NCBI GenBank assembly: GCA_900115795.1
Contig: FOXT01000005.1
Coordinates: 119,015 to 183,014, forward strand
DNA: 64,000 bases
Reading direction: 5' to 3'
Source of the DNA: Lachnospiraceae bacterium XBB1006
GTDB taxonomy: Bacteria > Bacillota > Clostridia > Lachnospirales > Lachnospiraceae
A model generated the notes under the pieces. That model had not been told where the DNA came from and ran no database searches. It saw only the letters and a list, made by a program, of their open reading frames with translations. The translations under genes were made by a program, and so were the position numbers. This document shows, in pieces, positions 25,954 to 34,144 of this stretch. Numbering within the stretch: position 1 is the first letter of the stretch; each line of letters opens with the position of its first letter.

Positions 25954-25981
25954 CCCCGTAGTGTGCTGCGGGGACTTTTTT
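25952..25981 (+). terminator. intrinsic terminator after the GHKL kinase
   Basis: GTCCCCG (25952-25958) and CGGGGAC (25969-25975) form the stem, followed by six T. It separates the regulator/kinase pair from the ABC genes, which need their own promoter. Confidence 0.9.
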
Positions 25982-26023
25982 CGTGTACAATGAGAACATC
26001 AAAAAACCGAGGGGGAAGATAGC

Positions 26024-27832
26024 ATGGAAAAGAAAATAAAACCAAAATTTGGTGTGCTAAGTAACATTGCCTATATGTACCGGCATGCCTGGGAAAGCTG
26101 TAAAGGAACCATTACGGTAAGCTGGGGGATGATGCTTTTAACTGTGGCGCTGTCCGTGGCGGATCTGCTCATTGCACCGGCGATTTTACAGTGCGTGGAA
26201 CAAAAGCAGGGAATGGGTGTGTTGCTTGCTATTATTGGAGGTTTTGCGGCTATACAGTTTTTGTACAGCGGGCTGCATGCGTATTTTAACACGTTTATTC
26301 AGAGCTATCGTATTGAGGTGCGGATGCATATTATTAAGGATCTGCGGCACAAGGTAAACGCCATGTCCTACGAGCTTCGTATGGATCCAAAGGTGAAGAA
26401 TATGATGGATAAAGCCTTGCATGTGGTGGGTTCTAACTGGGGCGCGGCAGAGCATATCTGGGTGACGCTGGAAAATCTGGAAACCGCAATCCTAGGATTT
26501 GTGCTTTTTCTTCTTGTGGTTGCCAGGGTCAATATTCTGTTGATTTTTGTCATTCTGGTAACGGCAGTAGTGAGCTTTTTTATCTCGAAAAAAACGGATG
26601 AATGGTTTTACGAGCATCGGGAGGAGGAAGCAGCCCATACGAAGAAGCTATTTTATATGTGGGAAAAAATGAAATCGACAGAGCTGGCAAAGGATATCCG
26701 CATTCTTGGCATGCAGGACTGGATTTCGTCCATTTACAGAAGTGCTTTAAAAGCCTACAGTGCTTTTATTAGAAGAGGCGAAAACTATCGCATGATCGGC
26801 GGAGTCTTCGATGTGCTTTTCAGCATTCTCAGAAACGCCGTTGCTTACGGCTATCTGGTGTACATGGTATTAAACAAAAATCTGTCGGCAGCAGAGTTTG
26901 TATTGTATTTTTCCGCAGTAGGAGGCTTCTCCAACTGGATTACAAGTATTTTGCGGGAATACAATACCCTCTATAAAGAAAGTCTGGAAGTGTCCACCAT
27001 GCGGGAATATATAACCTATCCGGAAATCTTTGTGATGGAGGGGGGAGATCCCATTCCCAAGGCGGATACCTACGAGTTGGTGTTAGAAAACGTATGCTAT
27101 CGTTATCCGGAGGCGGAAGAAGACACCATTCACAATTTGAATCTGACGGTGAAGGCGGGAGAAAAAATTGCCATTGTAGGATTAAACGGTGCCGGAAAAA
27201 CCACGTTGGTAAAGATTTTAAGCGGTTTTTTAAATCCCACCAGTGGGCGGGTGCTTTTAAACGGAATCGACATTAAAACCTTCAACCGACCGGAATACTA
27301 TGGCCTGTTTTCCGCAGTGTTCCAGACATCCAAAGGGATGGAGGCTTCCTTAGAGGAAAATGTGGCAGTATCCGCCACGGAGATTGATGAGGAAAAAGTA
27401 AAGGATTGTTTAGCGAAGGTTGGACTTTCGGAAAAGGTACAGGAGCTTCCGGCGGGAGTGAAAACCAAGATTGGACACAATGTCTGGGATGAGGGGGTGC
27501 TTTTATCCGGTGGACAGGAACAGAGAATGTTAATTGCCAGAGCGTTATATAAGGATGCCCCGATTTTACTTTTGGATGAGCCCACGGCAGCCCTTGACCC
27601 TCTGGTAGAAAACGAAATCTATCAGACCTACAGCGATATGGCAAAGGGGCGAACCTCCTTCTTTATTTCCCACAGATTGGCGTCTACCCGCTTTTGCGAC
27701 CGGATTTTATTTGTGGCAGAAGGAAATATTAAAGAAATGGGGACCCATGAGGAATTACTTGCAAAAAACGGGGCGTATGCAGAATTGTTTGAAGTGCAGA
27801 GCCGTTACTATAAAGAAGGGAGGGAATTTTAA
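26024..27832 (+). CDS. ABC exporter half-transporter (membrane plus ATPase), first of a pair
   Basis: The 602-residue protein has an N-terminal membrane domain (about residues 25-330, five to six helices) and a C-terminal nucleotide-binding domain. Walker A is GLNGAGKTT, the signature is LSGGQ, Walker B is ILLLDEPTAALD and the switch His is in ISHRLAS. All catalytic residues are intact. It ends in TAATG, overlapping the next gene, so the two very likely form a heterodimeric exporter in the cytoplasmic membrane. The substrate is unknown. The adjoining LytTR/GHKL pair and operator-like repeat suggest peptide-related control, by analogy with bacteriocin and antimicrobial-peptide systems. Confidence 0.93.
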   Translation: MEKKIKPKFGVLSNIAYMYRHAWESCKGTITVSWGMMLLTVALSVADLLIAPAILQCVEQKQGMGVLLAIIGGFAAIQFLYSGLHAYFNTFIQSYRIEVRMHIIKDLRHKVNAMSYELRMDPKVKNMMDKALHVVGSNWGAAEHIWVTLENLETAILGFVLFLLVVARVNILLIFVILVTAVVSFFISKKTDEWFYEHREEEAAHTKKLFYMWEKMKSTELAKDIRILGMQDWISSIYRSALKAYSAFIRRGENYRMIGGVFDVLFSILRNAVAYGYLVYMVLNKNLSAAEFVLYFSAVGGFSNWITSILREYNTLYKESLEVSTMREYITYPEIFVMEGGDPIPKADTYELVLENVCYRYPEAEEDTIHNLNLTVKAGEKIAIVGLNGAGKTTLVKILSGFLNPTSGRVLLNGIDIKTFNRPEYYGLFSAVFQTSKGMEASLEENVAVSATEIDEEKVKDCLAKVGLSEKVQELPAGVKTKIGHNVWDEGVLLSGGQEQRMLIARALYKDAPILLLDEPTAALDPLVENEIYQTYSDMAKGRTSFFISHRLASTRFCDRILFVAEGNIKEMGTHEELLAKNGAYAELFEVQSRYYKEGREF

Positions 27833-29661
27833 TGGAGTTCAAAAAAGCCTTTGGTTTACACATGAGGGGAGTAAAGCTATTGCATAAGCATTGCCCGAAG
27901 CTCTTTCCGCTTATGGCGCTTCAAAAGCTGATCCAGGCGGTTACACCGTATATTACTCTGTATTTTACCGCACAGCTATTAGATGAAATTGCGGGGGCAA
28001 GAAGGGAAGCGGTGCTGTTAAAGCTGGCAATTTTGTTGGTCAGCGTCAGTGGTATCCTGGCAGGACTTTCCATGCTGTTTACCCGATTGGAAGGCAGGGA
28101 AGAACATTGGTTTTCGTTTGAGTATTCCTCCATTTTACCGAAAAAGATGCTCACCATGGATTTTGTGGATGTGGAAAGCATAAAAAAGCGGGACCAGCTG
28201 GTGCAGATTGAACAAAACGCCAACTGGGGCGGCTGGGGATGGAATTATGTAGTTCAGCTGTTTCCGGTGTTGGTGGAAAATGTGGTGGGAATTCTGGGTG
28301 CCGCGGTGCTATTGATTCCACTATTTACCAGCCGGGTGAAAAAAGGAAGCTTTCTTATTCTAAATAATCCGCTGTGCGTGGTGGTGATTTTGGGAAGCAT
28401 GGTTCTTCTTAGTATTTTTTCCGGAAAGCTGGAGGGACTGGGAGAGTCGGTTTATGCAAAAAACGCCATAAAAGGCAGAATGGGAAACCGGATCTTTGGC
28501 CATTTTGGTTTAATGGGATGTGATACTACAAGAGCAGATACCGGGGATATGAGGCTTTATCCTATGGAGAAGATGGGAGAGTACTACCAGAGGGCTTATA
28601 TGATGGAAAGCTGGGGAGCCCATGGCTTTTTCGCAAAGCTGGGAAAAGGCAGAGTAGGTGTATGTAATTTTTTCGCAGCGGGAATTGCCACCCTGTTTAC
28701 CGGCATCATTTATGTGTTTACCTGTTTAAAAGCCCTTGGCGGTGCGTTTGGCATCGGCGGAATTACCCAGTATGTGGGAGCGGCAACCCAACTTTCCGGA
28801 AATATCAAGGCGCTCTTTGTGATGATGGAGGATATGAAGAACAATGGAGAATTTTTAGCGGAGATCTTCGATTTTCTTGATACTCCCAACAACATGTATC
28901 AGGGAAGCCTTACTACGGAAAAGCGAGCCGATCGTAAGTACAATGTGGAATTTAAGGATGTATCTTTTAAATATCCGGGAACGGATACCTGGGCACTGCG
29001 CCATGTGAATGTAAAATTTGAAATCGGAAAACGTATGGCGGTGGTAGGAGAAAATGGTTCCGGTAAAACCACATTTATTAAGCTTTTGTGCCGTCTTTAT
29101 GACCCGCAGGAGGGACAGATTTTATTAAACGGCATTGATATTAAAAAATACAACTATCGGGAATACATGGATCTGTTTTCCGTGGTATTCCAGGATTTTC
29201 AGCTTTTGTCACAGCCCCTTGGGGATAACGTGGCCTGCTGTAAAGAATATGATGCAGAGCGGGTAGAGCAGGTACTTCATGATGCAGGCTACGAAGTGCC
29301 CCTTGACCAGATGCTTTATCGGGAATTTGGAGAAGAGGGTGTGGATGTTTCCGGCGGCGAGGCACAAAAGATTGCCATTGCCAGAGCATTGTATCAGGAT
29401 AGTCCATTCTTGATTTTGGATGAGCCGACAGCAGCGTTAGACCCTATTGCGGAGGCGGAGATATACAGCCAGTTAGATGATATTGTAAAGGACAGAACGG
29501 CCGTTTATATCAGCCATCGACTTTCCTCCTGCCGTTTTTGCGATGAAATCATGGTCTTTGATCATGGGGAGATTGTGGAACGGGGCGAACATGAGACGCT
29601 TTTGGAAAAAGAAGGCAAATATCAGGCATTGTGGAACGCCCAGGCACAGTACTATGTATAG
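27832..29661 (+). CDS. ABC exporter half-transporter (membrane plus ATPase), second of a pair
   Basis: The 609-residue partner has the same membrane/ATPase layout. Walker A is GENGSGKTT, the signature is VSGGE, Walker B is FLILDEPTAALD and the switch His is in ISHRLSS. The signature loop has Glu where its partner has Gln; both retain the catalytic Glu after Walker B. The start overlaps the previous stop by one base with GGGAGGG upstream, so expression should be stoichiometric. No precursor peptide gene of typical form was seen next to the pair. Confidence 0.93.
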   Translation: MEFKKAFGLHMRGVKLLHKHCPKLFPLMALQKLIQAVTPYITLYFTAQLLDEIAGARREAVLLKLAILLVSVSGILAGLSMLFTRLEGREEHWFSFEYSSILPKKMLTMDFVDVESIKKRDQLVQIEQNANWGGWGWNYVVQLFPVLVENVVGILGAAVLLIPLFTSRVKKGSFLILNNPLCVVVILGSMVLLSIFSGKLEGLGESVYAKNAIKGRMGNRIFGHFGLMGCDTTRADTGDMRLYPMEKMGEYYQRAYMMESWGAHGFFAKLGKGRVGVCNFFAAGIATLFTGIIYVFTCLKALGGAFGIGGITQYVGAATQLSGNIKALFVMMEDMKNNGEFLAEIFDFLDTPNNMYQGSLTTEKRADRKYNVEFKDVSFKYPGTDTWALRHVNVKFEIGKRMAVVGENGSGKTTFIKLLCRLYDPQEGQILLNGIDIKKYNYREYMDLFSVVFQDFQLLSQPLGDNVACCKEYDAERVEQVLHDAGYEVPLDQMLYREFGEEGVDVSGGEAQKIAIARALYQDSPFLILDEPTAALDPIAEAEIYSQLDDIVKDRTAVYISHRLSSCRFCDEIMVFDHGEIVERGEHETLLEKEGKYQALWNAQAQYYV

Positions 29662-29736
29662 TGTTTGATAAAGGATAGATATTGCAAATATAAATTTGAA
29701 AAAAGTGTTAATTATAAGTGAAAAAGCACTATGCCC

Positions 29737-29765
29737 TTGTGATTCCATAAGAAAAAGACTATACT
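29737..29765 (+). promoter_or_regulatory. sigma-A promoter of the 109-residue protein gene
   Basis: TTGTGA (29737-29742) and TATACT (29760-29765) are spaced 17 bp. A perfect 14-bp palindrome TACTATATATAGTA (29762-29775) overlaps the -10 box and the likely start site. Confidence 0.75.
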
Positions 29766-29803
29766 ATATATAGTAGATATGTATTTCTTTAGGAGGTAGC
29801 GCT

Positions 29804-30133
29804 ATGAAACCGGAAGAATTGAAATCTCGCTTATCCAATGTTCATCGATTGGTAGTACAATATTGTTGGGGACAGATTTCTCAGGAAGATTTGATCGCTT
29901 TGAAAGAACTGGATGATTGGATTGGTTACGGTTTTGAGATTGAAACACAACTGAGTACGGCGATTACCAAGATGGAAGAAATGGCAAAGAAGCATGAAGA
30001 TATTGCGACTAATTTAAAGGATATGCAACAGAAACAGATTCATTTGTCTGCGGCCGATTCTGCAAGGTTTTGTATTAAAATGTTGAAGGATGAATTAAAA
30101 CAGACAAAGAAATTATGGCAAGATAAGAAGTGA
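29804..30133 (+). CDS. small helical protein of unknown function
   Basis: The 109-residue protein has no signal peptide or membrane segment. It is predicted to be mostly helical, with a heptad-like stretch from about residue 50 to 80 (AITKMEEMAKKHEDIATNL) and a Lys-rich end. I do not recognise the family. It has a strong ribosome binding site (AGGAGGT), its own promoter and a terminator, so it is a real single-gene unit. Confidence 0.75.
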   Translation: MKPEELKSRLSNVHRLVVQYCWGQISQEDLIALKELDDWIGYGFEIETQLSTAITKMEEMAKKHEDIATNLKDMQQKQIHLSAADSARFCIKMLKDELKQTKKLWQDKK

Positions 30134-30136
30134 TGT

Positions 30137-30168
30137 GAGGACAGGTGTTTGGCCTGTCCTTTGATTTT
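30137..30168 (+). terminator. terminator after the 109-residue protein gene
   Basis: GGACAGG (30139-30145) pairs with CCTGTCC (30153-30159), followed by the interrupted T tract TTTGATTTT. The tail overlaps the next promoter region. Confidence 0.75.
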
Positions 30169-30194
30169 ACAAAAAAATCAAAGTGTGATAAAAT
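30159..30194 (+). promoter_or_regulatory. promoter with inverted repeat upstream of the Ig-like secreted protein
   Basis: TTTACA (30166-30171) and TAAAAT (30189-30194) are spaced 17 bp. A perfect 10-bp inverted repeat, CTTTGATTTT (30159-30168) and AAAATCAAAG (30174-30183), covers the -35 box and is a possible operator, although its A/T richness also fits part of the preceding terminator tail. Confidence 0.6.
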
Positions 30195-30234
30195 GGGAAA
30201 CGTAACTGTAAACGATAGGAAAAAGGAGAAAAAC

Positions 30235-31023
30235 ATGAAAAAGAAAATTATGGCATGTTTGCTGGCGGTTGCGTTGACCTTTGGCTGCGTGGCAGTTCCG
30301 GGCAATCGTGCAGAGGCAAAGAATGGTTCCCACACCATGCGTGTAGGGGATAAGGCACGTTTGATTGTGGAATTAAATGGAAAGACCATTTCCCCTTCAA
30401 AAGTGCATTACACCATGTCGAAGAAAGGAATTGTAACCGTATCAAAGAAGGGAATTGTTACGGCAAAGAAAGTGGGGAAGGTGACGGTAACCGGAACCTA
30501 TAAGAGGAGTTATACAAAGTGGTACCTTACGATTAAGAAGAAAAAGAAGGTGGATTCCTATTCCCACAGTGTGAATGGTGTAAGATACCGTGTTCCGAAA
30601 AAGTTAAAGCTTGTTCAGGAAGTAACCCAGGCTGGTGGGACGGTTTCGGTGTATGCGAATACAGCAAGAACACGTGGATTAACCGTATCCTTTGAACAGG
30701 GTGCTTATACATCCGAGGACATTGCAGCTATGGAAACGATTTATAATACGAAGGGAAGTACGGCTGAGCAGAAGATTCGAAGCTACATCACCAAGCAGGG
30801 GAAAGATGGTGCCAACGCCACGCTTACAATGAGTGCGAAGAAGAGCGGAAAGTCCTTGACCGCACATTATGTTGTAAAATCTCCGGATGGATATTATGAA
30901 GAATCGTATATTCTGTATTTCAATAAAAGTGGTAAGAAGGTTATGGTTACCAGTACCAGTATGAAAGCGAGCCTGACAAAAGAACTATCCTTTGCCAAGG
31001 TGGTAAAGAGCAATTTTAACTAA
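30235..31023 (+). CDS. secreted protein with bacterial Ig-like (BIG_2) domain
   Basis: The 262-residue protein has a signal peptide (residues 1 to about 25, cleavage likely after AEA). A BIG_2-like domain (about 30-105) contains the repeat SKKGIVTVSKKGIVTAKKVGKVTVTGTYK, typical of these Lys-rich surface domains. The remainder (about 110-262) is of unknown fold. It is probably exported to the cell surface. ATG 30235 follows AAAAGGAG; the longer frame from 30145 starts upstream of the promoter and is not used. A bidirectional terminator shared with ssrA follows. Confidence 0.8.
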   Translation: MKKKIMACLLAVALTFGCVAVPGNRAEAKNGSHTMRVGDKARLIVELNGKTISPSKVHYTMSKKGIVTVSKKGIVTAKKVGKVTVTGTYKRSYTKWYLTIKKKKKVDSYSHSVNGVRYRVPKKLKLVQEVTQAGGTVSVYANTARTRGLTVSFEQGAYTSEDIAAMETIYNTKGSTAEQKIRSYITKQGKDGANATLTMSAKKSGKSLTAHYVVKSPDGYYEESYILYFNKSGKKVMVTSTSMKASLTKELSFAKVVKSNFN

Positions 31024-31033
31024 AGAAATGTAT

Positions 31034-31065
31034 AGAAAAAGCAGGCCTGATGACCTGCTTTTTCT
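31034..31065. terminator. bidirectional terminator between the Ig-like gene and ssrA
   Basis: AGAAAAAGCAGG (31034-31045) and CCTGCTTTTTCT (31054-31065) form a perfect 12-bp stem with an 8-base loop. T runs are present in both directions, so it ends both the plus-strand gene and the minus-strand tmRNA transcript. Confidence 0.93.
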
Positions 31066-31067
31066 AA

Positions 31068-31409
31068 TGGAGCTGAGGGGAATCGAACCCCTGTCCGAAA
31101 GCCCGTCCATTCCGGTATCTCCCATCACAGTCTGTATACTGACATTCCCTTAATCAATCGCCTGCAGACAGGCTAGAGATCTTAGTAGCTTCATAAAATC
31201 TTCCTCCATCGCAAAGCTTAGATGGCGAAGTTCCCTACGGATTTGAAGCCGGGGTCTTAAGCTGTAGGAACCTAAGTCCGACTGCTGCAACTAGGCAGCG
31301 TAAGCTAAATTATCTTCAGCGTTTAATTTTAAGTTTCTGTTGTTGACGCGGTCAGACCCGCGGATGGCTGCCAAAACTTCAAAACCCCCGTCGAAACCAG
31401 TACAACCCC
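31068..31409 (-). ncRNA. ssrA: transfer-messenger RNA (tmRNA, SsrA)
   Basis: tmRNA rescues stalled ribosomes and tags the incomplete protein for degradation. On the minus strand the 5' end is GGGGTTGTACTGG, followed by TTTCGACGGGGG, and the 3' end is GGTTCGATTCCCCTCAGCTCC plus A. Its last bases pair with the first seven (two G-U pairs) to form the acceptor stem. The resume frame begins GCT GAA GAT AAT and encodes the tag AEDNLAYAA before TAG, very like clostridial tags. CCA is not encoded and must be added. The length is about 342 nt and the 5' end would be processed by RNase P. SmpB and RNase R are encoded nearby. Confidence 0.97.
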
Positions 31410-31446
31410 TGATTTGGGTGGCTGAAAAATTTGTATATTCTTTATT

Positions 31447-31475
31447 ATTATAGTAAGAAAGAAAAGTTCTGTCAA
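31447..31475 (-). promoter_or_regulatory. consensus sigma-A promoter of ssrA
   Basis: On the minus strand a perfect TTGACA (31470-31475) and a perfect TATAAT (31447-31452) are spaced exactly 17 bp. This is the strongest promoter in the window and fits the abundance of tmRNA. Transcription would start near 31440. Confidence 0.95.
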
Positions 31476-31656
31476 GCTTCCGCGAAAAAAAGAAAGAAAT
31501 GCAGAAATTCATACTTTTTTCAAAGGTAAACCATGGAATAATACTTTTCTTTTTCTGATAAGTGTGGTAAACTTAAGATAATTGAAAGAAAAGATATGTA
31601 TCAAAATAGGCGAGCACCCCTCAAGGTTGTGGGACGAGGAAAGGAGCGATGGTAAT

Positions 31657-31833
31657 ATGGATATTGCAGGACTTTCCATGGCGTTAAGTACAACACGTGT
31701 TTCCAATGATGTTTCGACAGCAGTGCTTAACATGAGTCTGGATAATTATCAGGACTTAGGTGAGAATATGGCAGATATGCTGGAGAAATCGGTAATGCCA
31801 CACTTAGGTCAGAATATCGACATTCGTGTGTAA
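31657..31833 (+). CDS. YjfB-like putative motility protein
   Basis: The 58-residue protein MDIAGLSMALS... resembles the YjfB family (called putative motility protein), small proteins widespread in motile Firmicutes and of unknown mechanism. ATG 31657 is preceded by AAGGAG at 31641-31646, ten bases away. A terminator follows. Its presence, with CheV and a FliD-like protein further on, supports a motile host. Confidence 0.78.
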   Translation: MDIAGLSMALSTTRVSNDVSTAVLNMSLDNYQDLGENMADMLEKSVMPHLGQNIDIRV

Positions 31834-31839
31834 TTGAGG

Positions 31840-31866
31840 GGTTCTGCGAAAAGCAGAACCTTTCTT
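31840..31866 (+). terminator. terminator after the YjfB-like gene
   Basis: GGTTCTGC (31840-31847) and GCAGAACC (31853-31860) form an 8-bp stem with loop GAAAA, followed by TTTCTT. Confidence 0.85.
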
Positions 31867-31897
31867 CAAGAAGACATTAAGTAAAGGCAAAGTATGT

Positions 31898-32554
31898 GTG
31901 CGTATGAGTAATGAAAAGAATTACGTTGTTGATGGATATGTGTTTGAAACGCAAAGACAGGCAGAGCAGGCAAGGCGCGAGGTAGAAGGAATTAAATACA
32001 CGAAGGAAACCTTGAACATGAATGAACCGGAGGCGGTTTTGAATGTGTACAATCGGATTCTGCGTGATAAGATTTTTACCACACCCATAGGATATGCTTT
32101 TTTGCGAGAGCTGCAGGAGTACTTAATTGCTTCGCCGGCAATTGTAAACAGCGAGATTCATCCAATTGATTTTTCACCGGTGGTAGAACAGGTGAAATGG
32201 GATGACAAAGAGTCTATGCGGATAAACAAGAAGCGATCCGTTGAGAACTATAAGGCGGGACAGCGTGAGCTGAGACAGAAACAGCGACTTCGCAAGCAGG
32301 AAGAAACGGCAAGAGGTGTGGCACAATATCGAAAGAAATTCCGCCTGTCATTGGTTATGAATTTGCTACTTGTGATGGCAATTGCCGCCATGTTTTTGAT
32401 GGTACACTTTTCCGATGTTCCAACAATTGTGGATTACGAGAACAAGTTGATTGACCGCTACGAGGAGTGGGATCGACAGCTTACGGAGCGTGAACAGAAA
32501 ATTGAGGAATATGAAGAAAAGTATCATATTATAAATGGCTATGAACAGCCGTAA
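31898..32554 (+). CDS. single-span membrane protein of unknown function
   Basis: The 218-residue protein has a soluble N-terminal part (about 1-110), then a charged, Arg/Gln-rich helical stretch (about 115-145). One membrane helix follows (about 150-168), then a coiled coil (about 175-212, rich in Glu). I do not recognise the family. The start is uncertain: GTG 31898 has AAAGG ten bases upstream, and ATG 31904 is an alternative. It precedes an OmpR-type regulator by 55 bp and may share its transcript. Confidence 0.72.
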   Translation: MRMSNEKNYVVDGYVFETQRQAEQARREVEGIKYTKETLNMNEPEAVLNVYNRILRDKIFTTPIGYAFLRELQEYLIASPAIVNSEIHPIDFSPVVEQVKWDDKESMRINKKRSVENYKAGQRELRQKQRLRKQEETARGVAQYRKKFRLSLVMNLLLVMAIAAMFLMVHFSDVPTIVDYENKLIDRYEEWDRQLTEREQKIEEYEEKYHIINGYEQP

Positions 32555-32609
32555 AGAATACTAACAGAATTGCGAACAGCAATACTGGAATACGAAATGG
32601 AGAAGGTTT

Positions 32610-33296
32610 ATGGAAAAGATTAAAGTTTTAGTCGTTGATGATGAGGCCTTGATGAGAAAATTAGTAAAGGATTTCCTTGTAAAGAAGGAATATGAAGTTG
32701 TAGAGGCAGAAGATGGAGAGCAGGCACTTGATATTTTTTACTCGGACAAAGCAATTTCATTGGTGATTTTGGATGTTATTATGCCGAAGATGAATGGATG
32801 GCAGGTATGTCGTGAAATTCGCGAAACTTCCAAGGTGCCAATCATTATGTTAACAGCAAAGGCGACGGAGACCGATGAGCTGCAGGGATTTGAACTTGGT
32901 GTTGATGAGTATATTTCCAAACCATTCTCACCGAAGATTTTGGCAGCCCGTGTGGACGCTTTATTAAGACGTTCCAACAAGATTGACACAAGTGATGTGT
33001 TAGATTATGGCGGCATTGTAATTAACAGAGCTGCTCATGAAGTGACCGTAGATAACAAACCGGTTGAATTAAGCTTTAAGGAATTTGAGCTGTTAAGCTT
33101 CTTCCTTGAAAATGAAGGAATTGCGTTGTCCAGAGAGAAGATTCTTAACAATGTTTGGAATTATGATTACTTTGGCGATGCCAGAACGATTGATACACAT
33201 GTAAAGAAATTAAGAAGTAAAATTGGAGCAAAAGGTAACTACATTAAGACAATTTGGGGAATGGGCTATAAATTCGAAGTGTTAGACGGAGAATAG
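32610..33296 (+). CDS. OmpR/PhoB-family response regulator
   Basis: The 228-residue protein has a receiver domain (about 3-118) with D10, D11 and phospho-acceptor D55 in VILDVIMPK, and the K of SKPFSPK. It has a C-terminal winged-helix DNA-binding domain (about 130-226) ending TIWGMGYKFEV. No sensor kinase lies next to it, so it is an orphan in this window. The nearby lipoprotein and single-span membrane protein might be its targets or partners; that is inference. Confidence 0.95.
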   Translation: MEKIKVLVVDDEALMRKLVKDFLVKKEYEVVEAEDGEQALDIFYSDKAISLVILDVIMPKMNGWQVCREIRETSKVPIIMLTAKATETDELQGFELGVDEYISKPFSPKILAARVDALLRRSNKIDTSDVLDYGGIVINRAAHEVTVDNKPVELSFKEFELLSFFLENEGIALSREKILNNVWNYDYFGDARTIDTHVKKLRSKIGAKGNYIKTIWGMGYKFEVLDGE

Positions 33297-33334
33297 AGAA
33301 GAAGAGTCTATAAGACAGATTTGAGGTAGTGCAA

Positions 33335-34060
33335 TTGAAAAAACAAACAGTTTTAGTACTAATCGTTGCGATGATGCTTTCGTTTACCGGATGTGGTAAA
33401 CAGGAAAAACTGATTGAACTGACCGATGAGCAGAGAGCGGAGATAGTGCATTTTTCGGCGCATATTATTTCGGAATTTAACCGTGGACAGCCGGAAGGAT
33501 ATCGTCCGCTTAACGCAGAACAGATTGACCGGATTAAGAATCCGAAGAAGGCGGAGACATCGGTACAACCGGGGGAGCAGCAATCGCAAAGTGAAGCGGG
33601 GGGAGACAACAGCAGTACAGGCGGGCAGGAGAAGACTGTAGAATCCAGTACGCTGACTGAGTTAGTAGGTACGAACGGAATTGAAGCGGTATCAAAGGGA
33701 TATAAGGTGCAGCGTGACTATGTGCAGGATAATGTGTTCGCAATGAATGCAGAAGAGGGCAAGGTTTATGTTGTTCTGAAAATACGCCTGACAAATACCA
33801 CAAGTCAGAAGGTAATGGTTGATATTCTTGGAAAGAATCCTTCCATTTCTTTGCAAATCAATGATGCAGAAAGTACAACAAAGGCGATGATGACATTGTT
33901 GCCCAACGATTTTCGAACATTCCAGCAGAAAATAAGAGGTGGAAAGTCGGTGGATACTGTTCTTATCTTTGAAGTGGATAAGAGTGTAGCAGATTCCATT
34001 GATAAAGTTTCGTTGGTAACGAAAGATGGGGCAACATCCAAGATGATTCTGATAAATTAG
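33335..34060 (+). CDS. lipoprotein with DUF4352-like domain
   Basis: The 241-residue product has a lipoprotein signal peptide with lipobox SFTGC near residue 20. It then has a spacer rich in Gln, Ser and Glu (about 60-110) and a beta-sandwich-like domain (about 115-241), with YVVLKIRLTNTTSQK resembling DUF4352 extracellular domains. It should be anchored outside the membrane. The start is judged to be TTG 33335, eight bases after GAGG; the GTG at 33329 is too close to the ribosome binding site. Its role is unknown. Confidence 0.78.
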   Translation: MKKQTVLVLIVAMMLSFTGCGKQEKLIELTDEQRAEIVHFSAHIISEFNRGQPEGYRPLNAEQIDRIKNPKKAETSVQPGEQQSQSEAGGDNSSTGGQEKTVESSTLTELVGTNGIEAVSKGYKVQRDYVQDNVFAMNAEEGKVYVVLKIRLTNTTSQKVMVDILGKNPSISLQINDAESTTKAMMTLLPNDFRTFQQKIRGGKSVDTVLIFEVDKSVADSIDKVSLVTKDGATSKMILIN

Positions 34061-34099
34061 TGAAAAGTTGCAAAAGAAGTGTTTTTTTTGAATCTTATA

Positions 34100-34108
34100 T
34101 GCTATAAT
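34100..34108 (+). promoter_or_regulatory. extended -10 promoter of cheV
   Basis: TGCTATAAT (34100-34108) is a perfect extended -10 element. No good -35 was found at 17 bp. The ribosome binding site AAGGAGGG follows near 34130. Confidence 0.6.
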
Positions 34109-34144
34109 TATTTTGAAAAGTAACGAGTCAAGGAGGGATTTTTC

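Noticed and set aside
26024-29661. Bacteriocin or lantibiotic cluster around the ABC pair
   Set aside because: No precursor peptide, modification enzyme, or peptidase C39 domain was found; only the exporter and regulators are present.
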